From contig JANPWX010000062.1 of assembly GCA_024734555.1 (NCBI GenBank), positions 577,267 through 641,266 on the forward strand: 64,000 nucleotides of DNA, given 5' to 3'. Both the position numbers and the translations under genes were made by a program. Position 1 is the first letter of the stretch. Every line of letters begins with the position of its first letter. Source of the stretch: Trochalopteron elliotii. Taxonomy: Eukaryota > Chordata > Aves > Passeriformes > Leiothrichidae. Below are positions 13,746-27,041 of this stretch, piece by piece. The notes under the pieces were generated by a model. The model did no database searches. It saw only the letters and a program-made list of their open reading frames with translations, and was not told the origin of the DNA.

Positions 13746-16700
13746 GTAAGTGTCCCATATACATAGTGATGAAAATTAATATCTTTTTCAAACACTTTGG
13801 CCAGGAGGCAGTTCATAGCTGTTAAAGCAACAAAAGGATATGCTCTGAAAATCAGTTCTCCATCTCCAGTGAAACAGAAGACATTGAAGCATTTCTACAT
13901 CATACTACTCGTTAAGAGACATTCCTGTGGATCTCATCACTACACCTTGTAAGTAATTCACAAAACAAAATGGATCAAAGAATTTTCTCTGACTGAGACA
14001 ATCAAAATTACCTTTTCACAGGTGTAACCTCAAAGAAGTGGGTACTAGTGGCAGAACTAGGAACAGAGACTGAATTTCCTGGTTTCTAGCCCTTCAACAG
14101 GTAGACTGATTTTCTGCCTCTCCGTAGAAATCGTGTTGTGATGTCAGTAAAGTCAAATATGCAAACTGTCTTCTATCATCAGATGTATGCTAAAACAAAC
14201 CAAGTGTGATGAGACATTTCTGCTTAAAAGTGTTCCATGTTAACTGACATTAAATGCAGACAGATTTTGAGCTTGACCACATAAAATCCCTCTGAGATTA
14301 AGTGTCTGTAGACTCTCAGAGAGACATCAAAAAAGGTTTCATCCTAAATATTAGAAAAACAACTTAGGCTGAATGGAACGGTGCCCTCATATGCCTGCTT
14401 CCTACAGATTGTGACACTATGCAGCTAGGTGAGATGCCAAACTTTACAATAATTATAAATCACCTGTTAAAAGTATGCCTGTGTAACTGGCTACGTGCTA
14501 ACTCCCTTCTTAGAGGTGAAAGCTGGGACTGGCTAGAGTTATCTTAACTCCCTGTGTACTTTTAACATTCTCACAGTACATGGCAGAAGAAGATGATCAT
14601 TCTTCTAATAGTAAAAAGGAAAAAAAGCCAATGGAAATTTATGATATTGAACCCTGCCCACACTTCTTATGAGGTTAATTCGTTTATACACCACTATTTT
14701 GCTTGTAATTTTTGTAATAAAATTGCTCTAGAAAATATTCAAGAAGTGATACCTTTTATTCAGAAACAATTGTCTGCACAGTTTCACCGTTTAAAGAAAG
14801 GTTATTTTGTGTCAAAAGCCAATTGAAAAACCTGCTTTCCTGAATAAAACTCTGCAAAATGTAACACAAACAGATAATTAAGCCTGATAAAATAAACTAC
14901 AGAGCATAATCAGGTTTATTAAGTCCTGGAAAACATTTTTCTCTGTCATATTTCTCACAGACAATATATAAATAACCATAGTATTTATATGTGTAAATAA
15001 TAAAAAAATGGAATTTTTTAAAATTGGCTTGGTTGGCACTTACTATTCAAAACAGTGTGACTGGGCTAGACTAAGACGTTTAAATGTGAAAACTAATCTG
15101 ATTTGTACGAAAATTAATTTTAAACTAAACATAGAAACATTAATGCCCTTCTTGAATTCCACCACTGAAGAACATTGAGGGCTCTGTGGTAACTGCCAAG
15201 GGTCATAACAAATCTTTTTTTTTTTCCTCATTAACACCATAAATTCCTTAGAAAGGACAACAAATTGGTTTCCTGTGATAGATACCATTTCCAGGAACTA
15301 CAGATCAAAGGAAAAGTCACTGCTGAAATAGAAATCTACTAGAGTATGATGGAGAGTAGACTTCAATTTTGGCTTCTTGGTATTTCATTCCAACAAAAAC
15401 AAAGAGTTTAATGCTAAACAAATTTGGGGCATTTTCATGGTTATAGAAAGGATTTAAAACACTTGTCATATTTGCTCTTAATGTAGATTCTGGTAAAATA
15501 ATGAGAACAACATAGAAGATGGAACAGCATTCCACATATTAATAGTTTTCTTTAAATGAAATGTCAAAAGTCAGATAGAATGTCTGCAAGCACAATAGTT
15601 TAATTTATCCCCAATGAAAAGGGAGATAATACTGAGTTTGTAAGAATGCATAATTAAGTATACATTGGAAATTTAAATATAGCCAGTGTATTCGATAGTA
15701 CAAAGCTATCTTTTACTAGCTCAGCAAAATTCAATCTATTGAATGACTCTTAAAGAGTAAAATGAGTAATTGGTTAAAGCATGGATTGTCCAGACTTTTT
15801 AAGTGATGAGTAGGTGAATCCAAGAGTCTGTGCCTATGGGCCTAAATGAAGCTTGCAGGAAGAGTAGACACAGAATTTTTTATAAGCTTGAGAAATCTTA
15901 GGTGAAGGTTTTAAATTGCTTATGAGCCTTTGCAAAAACAATTTACTTGAATTGAATTGTATTGTTCACCCTGATACTAAAGTGCGATCTGGGTGGTGCA
16001 AGTTTATTTAATTTAATCCTTTAGTCTAGGTTTGACAGAGAGTTTAGCAAGCTGAGTACTGAGACGACCACATCTACTTCTCCATTTATACGTAACACTG
16101 TGTTTGGCATCATTGAGAGTGCCCCTACAAATTGTGACAGTACACATTCACCAGAAGTAGAACCATTAAGAAGAGAAAAAGAGATCTTGTGCCATACAGC
16201 TCCCTTTCCAACTGATTGACACTTTGTACTAATAATTTATCTAACTTGTTTTGTAACCAGCTAAAGAAACTGCATATCACAACTTCCCTGATGGTTTTCT
16301 ACCAACATTTCTTCTTTAGTGTTCTTGTATGAAACAACTGAAAATAAAGTAATACTGGAAAAGAGTGGTCTTATACAATAAATCTCTGGGTATATCTGGC
16401 CTGGTCCCATGAGTAAGACAATTCAGATTTGGCTTTAAAAGCTCTAAATTAACCTCTTCCTAAAAGATAGGAAAATGAGAATAAGATGGATGTATTTTTT
16501 CTCTCATCCAAGCAGGATAACAGCAAACAGAAAGTAGAATGTCACTTGTCACAAATATCTTTCACTCCCTCATTCTGACATAAAAAAGACACTACCCAAC
16601 AATGAAGCAGCCACAGGAGGCAAAGAGGAAAGAAATAGTTCATAAAAGCTATATTACCACTTGCAATTCTGAAGCTCCCAGTATCTTGCAAGTTAATGTA

Positions 16701-17164
16701 ACAGAGGAAAAAGTCTTCACTTGGTCTCCCACTGTTTTGCTGCCCTTTCCCCACTGTTACTGTAGCAGGAGGCAGTAGAAAAGTGCTTTTATTCCATACA
16801 AATTGCTTGACTGCTAAACTCTCTGAAATCTGAAAATCACAGTCGTTAACTTTTTTTTTTAAGGGTTCTTTCTTCGCAATTGCTTCTGACCAGAAAATTA
16901 AATACAGAAGAATGAAATTGCAATGAACACAGAAGACACAATTTTGATTTCATTTCCAGTTGAAAAAAAAATTTATTGAAATAAAATTGGTGTATTTGAG
17001 ATAAGAATCTGATCAGAGGTACTTAACAATTCCTTTACATGTTCCAGGTTAAATTTTGTTTTCTAGGAAAATGTCTATATTCAGAAAAAGGCTGAAAATT
17101 TTACAAATATATTTGCATGCTTAGTGCATTTATTTCTGCAAAATGTTACATCTTAAATATTTTG

Positions 17165-17204
17165 GTGATTTTTTCCATTTTTTTCCCCTCATCTTTAGGT
17201 AAGA
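17165..17204 (+). promoter_or_regulatory. Candidate recursive splice site (YAG/GTAAGA)
   Basis: A long pyrimidine tract, including CCATTTTTTTCCCCTCATCT, runs directly into TAG (AG at 17197-17198), which is followed without a gap by the donor-like GTAAGA at 17199-17204. An acceptor fused to a donor is the form of a recursive splice site, known from long vertebrate and fly introns, where the intron is removed in steps. This is inference from the motif alone. Chance occurrence in 64 kb of AT-rich DNA is possible, and no transcript evidence is available. Confidence 0.3.
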
Positions 17205-17616
17205 TTTGCAAATGCTCTGAACTCACAAAGTAGGGTGCATGGACTACAGTTATTTCATACACCAGTTCTAAGCATCAATTGAACTAAAGAAAAGGGATAG
17301 AAACTTCAAAAAACAAACCTGTGTGCTGATTTTTTCAACAAAGATGTTGGTACCAATCTTTATAGTTCTCTGATATTCCTAAACAAAGCATTCCAATAGA
17401 AAACTGTGCTTTTCTTTATCTCTTTTGCATCTTTTTCCTTCTCATTCCTGTATGTCTTAACTGCAATTTTCTTTCTTTGTGTATTTTATTAATTTTTTTT
17501 ATGCAGAATTACTAAAGTTCCAGACTAGCAATCAAGTTTAAATAAACAATGTACACACAGAAAACCTGAATCAATTCAAAAATGAAAGAATTGATTTTTT
17601 TATTTTAATTTCATTC

Positions 17617-17647
17617 ATTGATTTTGTTCACAGAAAACAAAATCAAT
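17617..17647. repeat. Small inverted repeat, 12-bp perfect arms
   Basis: The left arm ATTGATTTTGTT (17617-17628) and right arm AACAAAATCAAT (17636-17647) are perfect reverse complements around a 7-base spacer. The stem is short and AT-rich, and may be chance. Confidence 0.7.
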
Positions 17648-20563
17648 ATGGTAGCAGCCTACTGACTTTGAAGTTTGATAATATATCTCAGTACAATAAA
17701 GAGGTCAAAGCCCCTACTGTATCATAAATTCCTCCACTCAGAACTAATTACTCCAAATGGAAAAAAGTGGCAGACTATCAGTTTTGAAGGGATAAGCACA
17801 AAGAATGAGCTAATTCAAACATAACAATCAGGCGAGGAAAAGTATTTTTCAGCATTTTTGTTCATACAGTTGAAAAGCCAAATTATGAAGGCAAGTCACA
17901 ATATACAGTCTTGTTACAAATATAATGTAGTTTTCTCACACAGTTATACCAGATTTACATCACAAACTTCAATGGACTGAAGTTATGGTTTATTCCTAAG
18001 AAAAATACCTTGTTGGAAAATTATTATTCAAATATCCTCTTTTTTTGCTTCTTATGATGAAGGACATGACTAAATAAATTATTTAGGAGAAAATATTCAG
18101 CCTTTCTCTAAATCATAAGCTAATATATAGAGTACATATATAAATACATATATAAAATTAATATAAAAATTGGTGTGTGTAGATATGTATATATATAAAA
18201 TAGGAATTGACACTATAACCTTTGTTTTTATGAGATGAATATGGCTTAGTAGTGACTGCAGAGTCAGAGGTTTCCTGTAAATATGGTTTTGGTACTGGCA
18301 GTTGTACAATCCTTGATACAATTATTCTAGTCTGAATCGCTCTAGACAAGTGAATTCAGTTGCCTTTAGCAACCAAACTGTATGTGTACCATGTGAGTGA
18401 CTGCTGATTTCCCTGTTTGCTGATAGTCATTCAGCGCGTTTGGTTTCTTCTTCATATCTACCTCAATTTCCTTGTAGAGCCATTTCTCTCAGCTGAAAGA
18501 CCCAATGCTGCTTGACTTGAATCCTCTTCCACACTCTCTCTCATGTACCCGAGCAGGACAAAGATTTTCAAATACTAAGACTCTTCCTGGATTTCCAGAA
18601 TTTCAGTCCTGAGGTATATTTTTTCTTTGTTTATCTAGCATATCATCAGGGTTGTTTTTTTGCTTTTTTTTCAGCAAACCATCAATACTTCATTGATTCA
18701 AACACTGAAAATTCAACTTTGTTCACACTCATCTCTCAGTTACTAATTCAACAAATCATCTAATCAAATTTCATTCCTTTCAAAGATGAAACAAAAAAGA
18801 AAATGGCGAGTGTTTTCATCCTATTCATACTTCTGAATTAGATGGTATTTGATCGTCTTCCTTCACTTACAATCAGTTCTGCTTAGCAAACCCTTCTCAC
18901 GTACCATTTGTTTTCCTGTTTTGGATTCTTGATTCCATTTAGTTTCTTTCCAAATGCATCCAAAATGTAATCTGAATCTCTTGTTTTCAATGGTTTTTAT
19001 AATGATTTATCATTTTTATTCAGTTTTTTTAATAGCTTTGTTTTAAAGGTCCACTTAGCTCTGCAGTAACCCTGCCCCCCGGGAATCAATGTCTTAACAT
19101 AAGAGTAAAGAGAGTTCATGGATTTTGTGATCCAACGTCCCTTAGAGTTGGAGTGTCATTTCATAAATAATTCACTTACGAGCACATACATTCATTTTAC
19201 ATGATTCCTCAATGTGGCCAGGGTGCTGTGTAGTCTGCACTGTATCCACCTACAAAAAATACAGAAATACATGTCTGCTTACCAGGATGTGAGTAGGGTT
19301 TGGCTAACTTAATCCTCTACCATGGATCTTACTCGTGAGCAAAAAATTTCTCTTCTCTGCCTTAGGTCCAAACATATTCCATAGAATAACTATTCTGGCA
19401 GCAAAAACAGTTAGAACTGTCTATTTCATACAGACATGTACAGAAACATACTGTTTCATATTTCTTAAGAAAAAGAAGGAATTAAGTAAACTACGCCCAG
19501 AAACAGGCTGGTTTTAAATTATAGACAAATTGGAGTGATTTATAAATTCTTCCCTTTCTTACTCAGAGTTAGTGCAGATGGAGTAAAGAATAATATAGAT
19601 GCCTCAGGTATCAGTGATGAGCATAACTCTTCTCCATTTAATGATGGGATAAATAGTGCAGTGCAGAGAGTTGAAAGAAGCAAAAAATAGGAAATTTACA
19701 AGAAAACAAACAGACAACTCCTCTTTCCCTTCATCTCTCTCACTCAACCACCAGACAAAATGCAGTGAGCAAGCCAGATTTAAAGGGCAACATACAGTAT
19801 ACAGTGACAATTCTATGAATATCTAGATTCTTCAAAATCCCAGGTATCAACTATCTTGCTCTAAGGTGGACATAAAGAAAATGGAGAACTAGGAGAGAAC
19901 CTTCTTCTTTTGAGTCACATTGATCAATATGCTTGTGAAGGAAATGAGACACTAAAGAGACATACACTGGTGATAAACAGTGAAAGTTTCTGTCCAATAT
20001 ATTCCTCAAAAACAGCACTTAAAATATCACTTGAAATTGGGTCATCCACACAAAAAATACTAACCTGTTATTGTTGGTTACATAACAGGTTTTGTTGGCA
20101 TTCATCAGTCTTTTCAGTTTTTCCAGTACTGTTGAATTATTATATGTTTTATTTATTTTACATCAATGACTACTGCATCCTTATTTTAATAACAATTTCT
20201 TCTAATCCGTTACACATATGTAAATTTAAAACCAAATTACACAAAAGTAGGATAGCAATGTCAAGCACCTCTATAAAGCATCTTTTACTCTATGAACATA
20301 ATCCACAAAGGACTCCCAAATGTCCTCAAATAATAATGTCTGCTTCTCAATCTATATATTATCTTCTTACAGGAACCCATCTGGGACAAGCAAGCAAAAC
20401 ACTCGCTTTTGGTCGCAGAAGAAATATATTTACACCGCAGTAAAATTCTTCATCATCACCAACCAAATTATTTAAAAATCTCTTTGTTCACTGACTTAAT
20501 GTGACGAAACAGCAAAAACACTAAATAGGACAAAATATTCAATAAAAATACAGGTAATGTATC

Positions 20564-20585
20564 TGTCTACCTACCTACCTACCTA
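20564..20585. repeat. (CTAC)n microsatellite
   Basis: About five CTAC tetranucleotide units occur in a row. It is a simple tandem repeat. Confidence 0.9.
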
Positions 20586-23500
20586 TTTTTATTGATCTCT
20601 CTGTACTTTTCATTTAAGTTCACTGAGTATCTCAAAATTCCTAACTTAACAGTTATTCAAATTCATATAAAAATTAAGTTTTGTTAGCTCTAAGGAGAGT
20701 ACACTCACTGGACCAGTAGACTTGCCCAGTATGCAATTAACAGGGATCTGCAAACATGTTTTTAAATATTTTTTTCCAAAATATAAACACAATTGTAGGC
20801 ATTTGGTGCATTCAAAAGGTATTCTGAGGTAAAAAAAAGTTTCTGAGACAAAAAAGTTCATAGATGCAACATATACCGTCTATAACTAGAGCTTTCTTGT
20901 ATGACAGACACCGACACCATTTTTTTTTCAGTTAACAAATCAAATCATCAATCGTGAGAGAAAACCTAAAACAAGCAAAACAAATTACTTGGCACATACT
21001 AGACAAAATGTTGAACCTTTTTTTATCACAAAAGCAATACATTATATCATTAAATCTCCAACAATCATGGAAGTCTCAGAGTTTGTGTGTGTATATCTGT
21101 ATCACCTGCAGTACACCTGACGCAGCATAGACCTGGAAGGATGATTTGTTGTGCCTCTTTACATTACATCCTAATGAGGAACAAAGCCTGCTTTGCCTGC
21201 CAATCTCTGCCACACACTGTGCAGGCACAGAGAGCAAAATGATGGAAGGCCCTGCACCTGCACTGCAAGTGCTACACACTACGTGACAACCTAAAGACAA
21301 GGCTGGAACAAATCAATGCTCCAAAATGCTCAGTGCATTTGTACAGAAGGACTCCAAACATAGACTGAAGACAAATTCACACCTGAATCACATTCCCATG
21401 CTCTGTGTCATTAGTAGATGGATCCATACATCCATAATTGACAGAAAATAATCTAAAAAATATCTTTTCTCCCCAAATTTCTGTTAAATTAGGTGCCGTT
21501 TACCCCATCTTTCTACAGCAGTTGAAGAATCTTGCTAATTTCCATTAAATTGATACTACTGTCTTGTTCCTCCTTCCATTTCCTTGCACAAAAATGCACA
21601 TACACGAGAGTTAAACGAAGAATTAAGAGTCCCTGCTTCAGTTGTCATGACCAAGATGCTTGTAGCTCTCCACTAATCCAGCCCATAATACTAAAATATA
21701 GACCTAGAAGCTTCTTATTCCATACTGAGTACACTTGCTTATCATAGGCATAATTTCACATAATTTCTTGATAGGTTACAATTCTTTTACCTGAATATTT
21801 CAATGGGAAATTGCTTCCAGAATTTCAATGCTGCAGTACATAATAAGTTATTGTCAAAACAACCTCAAATTTATTCATGGCTGTTTATTTCTGTTTCTCC
21901 TTTTCCCTTAACTTACATATTCATTGCCATTGGGAAGCAACCTTTTAGTATTAGTGATATATATTTGCTATTAATTGCAATTATTTTTCATTAAATAAGT
22001 GAGAGGTCATACTATAAGAGTATAGTGATCCCAGCCATAACATATTGCTGCAAACTTGGAATTATTAACTTCTGTTTTATTGTGGGGAGGGGATGCCTCT
22101 CATTTCACTTTATTCTTAGATCTATATCTCTGTCTGTAAATATGTTATGCTTGCAATACATATTATATATTCTGATGGATGTGTGCACATGACTAAAAAT
22201 GTGACAGATTACAAATTTCTGCAATATTCTTAAACGGAACTGAAAGGCACAACATGCTCATTTTTGCCCACTACAGAAAATGCCAGATAAAAATATATCT
22301 CCATAGATTTCCTGTTACATTTCACAAGATACTTCTAACCTATTTTTAAACTTCTTATACACATGTAACTTCATTTTCAGTTCGTGGCAGAAATCAAAAT
22401 AGGATATGGGGAACTACAGAAAGTGTACTGAATATATTTCCTTAGAATGTACATGTTGCATAAGGAAAGCTAATTCTCATATTCTTAAATAAACAAAAGA
22501 AATTTAATCAGTAAATAAAATATTCACTATCTTTATTTTGTGCCATTTGTATACACATGTAAAGGCCACATATAGGGCAAAAAATAGGCAAAATGGAAGC
22601 CCTAATCAGTTTTATTCTGAATAAGAAATTAATGAGGACTTCCACATATGATCACAAAGGGATGCATAGATTTTGATAATTAAAATTTCTGTAATAGATA
22701 GGGTCTAAATTAATAATTCTGAAAATAAAAGTGTAAAAAAGAGAAGTTAAAGAAAACAGTTTTAAAGGGCAACACACCTAGAGTTAGTACACAGTTTCAC
22801 ATGGTTGTATTCTCACCTAGCCTCAAATTAATTTTTTTTCATATTTTTGTCTGTCGCTACTTCTGAGTCCTGCATGTTATGTAAACCAATTCCTTCAAAA
22901 CTAATATTTTTAGTTCTTACAAAAAAACCCAAAATAAACAAACAAAAAAATATTCTCTTAACCCATCATTACAATTGATAAAATAAACACCTATCATCTG
23001 TAATCTTTACAAACTTCCTGGCTTATTGATTTCCTTCTCACACTATGCTTATCAATGACTTTTGAACATTTAGGAATCTGTCAAATCCCACCACTTATAT
23101 TATTTTCATAGTCACACTTTGCAATAATTTGGGGGACATATAGACCACTCTTGATGTTAAACGCTAAAGGACTACTGGCTTGCAAAGACAGTGGTTATTG
23201 ATGGAAGAATTGTGAACATGCCATTGTCAGGTAGACCATATTCAGAAATATAACTTGCTAAGAGTATTTTGAAGGCACAGAGTGGAACAACACAGTATTA
23301 ATCTACCTAAAGTCTCAGTAATGCAAACTTCCATATGGTTTGCATTTCACTTATGTAAAACATTTATCAAAATTCAGTCACCTTGCTTATTGATGTACTG
23401 CATTAAGAAGCACTGTAATGCTAAGAATGATACCTATTTAAGTTATTTATTACAATCAAGCCACAGAAGCTCTGGACCTCCTTAAAAACTGAACAATACT

Positions 23501-26500
23501 GCCGTGTCAAGAAAAAAAAATGGTTTATGGAAAAACGAAGCACAACTACTGATATCCTTAGATGCTTCTGTTCCTGCAAACCTCACACTGAGAAGTTTGT
23601 GCTGCTCCTTAACCAGCTTAAAGAACATAGCTTGATCTTGGTGTAGGTAATGCTACTAACAGTTTAATCCATCATTATGGAACTAAGGCCTTAAAAGCAT
23701 GGCCCAGGTTTTGTTGTTTTCATTTTCCCTTTTCTTAGGAATACACAAACTTATTGGAAGGAACATATCTGCAATTCTGTTATTCTAAACAGATGAAGTT
23801 CCATTTCAAAACTATCAAGAAATTTTTATGTTATCTCCATCTCAGAGAGCTGATTTTTTTTTTCAGTTTCTAAACTAAACATATAGTGTTTATTTTCTGT
23901 TATGAATATTTGATATGAATATGAATATACATATTTGCTGTTATGAAAATATTGTTCTAAGTTTTGCTGATATTTATTCCCAATACATCTATGAAGAGCA
24001 ATTACATCCCCTCTCCCCAGTTACTTTTTTAATGTCCTGAGGTAAATGTAGCAGTGGCTTAAAACCAGAGGGCAGGAATAGTTACCATCTGCTCCACTCT
24101 TCTGAGGGGCACTAAAGCCTTCAGAGCAGGGTTTTATGATATGCCTATGAAAGAGCTCATGTACTATTGCAGTCTTCAGCTGGGTGTATTAAAGTAAAAG
24201 AATTCCAGTTTTGGTTTAGCCTCATATACAAAGGAGTGGTTCACAAAGTGATTCAAAGGAGCTTCAACTATTCATGCCTTGAGGATCGTAACAACTTCTG
24301 CCATCCAATTTTAGCTTGCCACGGCACGTCTCTCAGAGCCTTAAGTCTGAATGAGCAAAGCCCTTTTAGTCTTCTCTTCCACAGGTAAGTCTATATTCTA
24401 CGGTTATAAAACAGCTTTTTCTGAATGTTTAAAAGTAAGCTTTATTCTTCCTGAAAATGGTTGACTAGAATAATAGAACAATTTTTAAGAGGAAGTCTCG
24501 TGAACGACTTCTCAAATGACCTGACTATGTCTGTTTCTCCCACAGCAACACCCAAATTGATGCAGCCTTACATGGCAAAAATTAATTTGTTTGTGTCACT
24601 AGTGCTTCTAGTAACTCTTGCCTAATGCATTAAATTCTTCTCTTTTTATACTGCCCCCATGTCATTATTTCCTAACTGAATTTACAACTTGTTTATGTTT
24701 TAAGTTTTAACTACTTAAGTCTAGAATCCCTAATACAATCTAATTCTCACACAAATTCATTATGTTTATCACATTTTTTCCATAATCAAGTCTCCTTATT
24801 ACATCTGCACTAATTTTGCTTTAAAATATAAAGCAAAAATGTTCTTAAGACTGATTCTTGACTCAGGCAACTTCTTATAATGCTTACCTTTGCAATAAAA
24901 CCAATTGTCATCTCATTTAAGTGAATTTCTTACATATTTTTTGATTCCTTTAGTAGTACCCATCTTCCTCAGGTGCACAAATAATTTCCCAGGTGGCAGA
25001 GTATCAACTGATTGCTGAAGTCCACGGAGAGAGATTACTAAATTTCCTTGGTCTAGAAAATTTGTTATCTTTTCAAAGAAAGTTATCAGATTGGTTTGTA
25101 TGAACTCTTTTTAGTAACGACATTTTCAATTTTCATGCTATCTTCCCTCGCTCTTTATGTCAGTAACTTAATTTTTTTTCATATAAACTCTGTTCTACTG
25201 TTTGATAAAAGATGAGGTCATTCTTTTAGACCTTTATCCCTTCTTTTCCATCTTTTCCACTACTTAAATATAAATACTGTATTTGTTATTCTCCAACAAA
25301 ACAGTACCTTTTTTTTTCCTAACAGATTTATTTAAAAGATGACGTGGCATGCTTTGCTCCATATCACTCAGAATTCTGTCGTGACTCCTGTCTGGTCCTG
25401 CATGACTTACATACATCAGACTCCTGGCTTTGCTTTTCTCTTGGACTTCCAGCTTTTGCCTCCCATGTATATCTCTATCACATCTGCACAACCTTCCCCT
25501 TCTAAGTGTAATAATTATCCCGATTCTCTCCCTTGCTCTTATAGCTTAATAAAGTTCTCTTTTAATCATCCCTTTAAGGTCTACCTTAGTTGACATTTGT
25601 CAGGACTTTATCCTGATGATGACCACAACCCTACAATGTACATCTCTCTGATTATCTGACTTCCCATCTCCCTCCTTTTCCAAATCATTGCAATTTCCTG
25701 ATCTCGTAATTTATTCCATTAAAAAAAATCTTCTCATGCATCTACATGGGACAGACACCTATGCAGTTGAGACTCTGAGGAGAAATTTGAGATATTTTAC
25801 TTCACAGACAAGTACGAAGAACATTTCTGTACCAAAATCCCCACTTTCCTCCTATCTGTCACTGTATATAAATTAATTGTCTACCCCTACTACTGAAGGC
25901 CAGTGCTGAAGAGAATAAACTGCATTGATTGAACAGGGGACGTACTTTTCCAAGTCCCAGAATTAATCTGCCTAGAGGCAAAATGTCTGTGTTCTCTATT
26001 AATGATCCTTTGTCACTTCAAAAATAGTATTATAATTATTTATAACTTCTCTAGCCATCATGTTGTACTCACCAAAACAGAAAGAAAATTAAGAGTGGCA
26101 ACACTTCAGTGTCTAATGTATATAAAAGCTGAGGTAAAAGACAAATATGGGGGTTTTTAATGTAATTTTATTTTTTAGAGGCATTAATATTTGGTTGTTT
26201 TAAGGGAAACTTTTTAAATCATTGCCTAATATATAATCTACACAGAATGGCAGCTGTCAATTAAATTTGTTGCTTAGTAAGGCTTCCATTTGCACATACA
26301 AGCCCAGAAAGGACTTTTAGTGAAACGCTCATGAGAGGCAGAAGAATTACTCAAGGAATTAAATATTTTATAGACATATTTAAAACAGATCACTGTGATG
26401 TGGTAGAAGTAGCGAGGTGATACACTTATTGCTTACTTTGTTAAAGAAAGTCTTACTTTTCATCCCATGGGCACGACAGGCTTCACAGGAAAGCCGTATA

Positions 26501-26992
26501 CTTCAGGCCTTTGGAGACACGGGGCCATAATCCCTGTTCAATACAGACCTTCCTACTCTGCCTGGGGTACAACAGATTCCAGAGCCTTCTCTTGTCCCAC
26601 CAGCACTCCTCCTGCTTGCCCTTGATTGAGAGAGGCATTTATTCTCCTCTATACTCAAAATGAACTAATGCATATGTGAAGCAGAGACCTGCTGCTCCTT
26701 CTTGGGTGACTAAAACTCCATCCGTAAGGCAGCAAAGAAGAGTATCCCAAAGGCACAGTGGGACTCTAGAGGTAGAGACTTACACAGCAGCCAAAACTAA
26801 AAGAAAAAGTTATGCAAAGCAGTGAGAGTGAAAGATGTAGGGAAGTTGGTTTAGCTGTCTTATACAGGATCCTTAGGCAGGAAATGACAGATCTACCAGC
26901 CTTCATATCAAATTCCACAGCACAAGTAGGTATCTGTCTCACCTAGAAAACTCACTGATCACAGCAATACCTCTCCTGATAGGGGTCCCAGT
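20586..26992. other. Unique AT-rich noncoding DNA, no gene seen
   Basis: No recognisable gene is present. Two patches are GC-richer than their surroundings, at about 21090-21310 and 26461-26640. They could be decayed transposons or conserved noncoding DNA, but I do not recognise either. A short A/C-only tract lies at 22921-22950. The best recursive-splice-like motif is at 24384. Around 25510-25570 a pyrimidine-rich stretch contains an AATAAA hexamer, but the evidence is too thin to call an LTR. Confidence 0.6.
24367..24390 (+). promoter_or_regulatory. Candidate recursive splice site (CAG/GTAAGT)
   Basis: The pyrimidine-rich string TAGTCTTCTCTTCCACAG (AG at 24383-24384) abuts a consensus 5' splice site, GTAAGT (24385-24390). 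This matches the zero-nucleotide-exon form of recursive splice sites closely. A second donor-like string, AAA/GTAAGC, follows at 24435 and would close a 50-base RS-exon (24385-24434) of the kind vertebrate recursive splicing uses. If the site is real, the host transcript runs on the + strand and has exons outside this window. The motif is seen directly and the function is inferred. Confidence 0.35.
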
Positions 26993-27041
26993 TAAAAAAA
27001 AACAAAACAAACAAACAAACAAACAAACAACACAAAAAAAA
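26993..27041. repeat. (AAAC)n array with A-rich flanks
   Basis: The array begins with nine As, then about seven CAAA/AAAC tetranucleotides, then an A8 run at the far end. It is one of several A/C-only arrays whose A-rich strand is the + strand. Confidence 0.95.

Larger units (their letters stand above)
13746..20563. other. Unique AT-rich noncoding DNA, no gene seen
   Basis: No gene or transposon is recognised. Contents are a small hairpin at 17617-17647, a strong pyrimidine tract ending in a splice-like TAG/GTAAGA at 17198, an AT-rich stretch at about 18118-18200, and a 178-codon open frame at 19910-20443. That frame opens at TTG, and its first ATG lies about two-thirds of the way along, so it is not a credible animal gene as it stands. 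Confidence 0.65.

Noticed and set aside
25480..25600. Pyrimidine-rich stretch with AATAAA, possibly a second old LTR
   Set aside because: No TG...CA termini, no target duplication and no consistent match to the LTR at 41251-41839.
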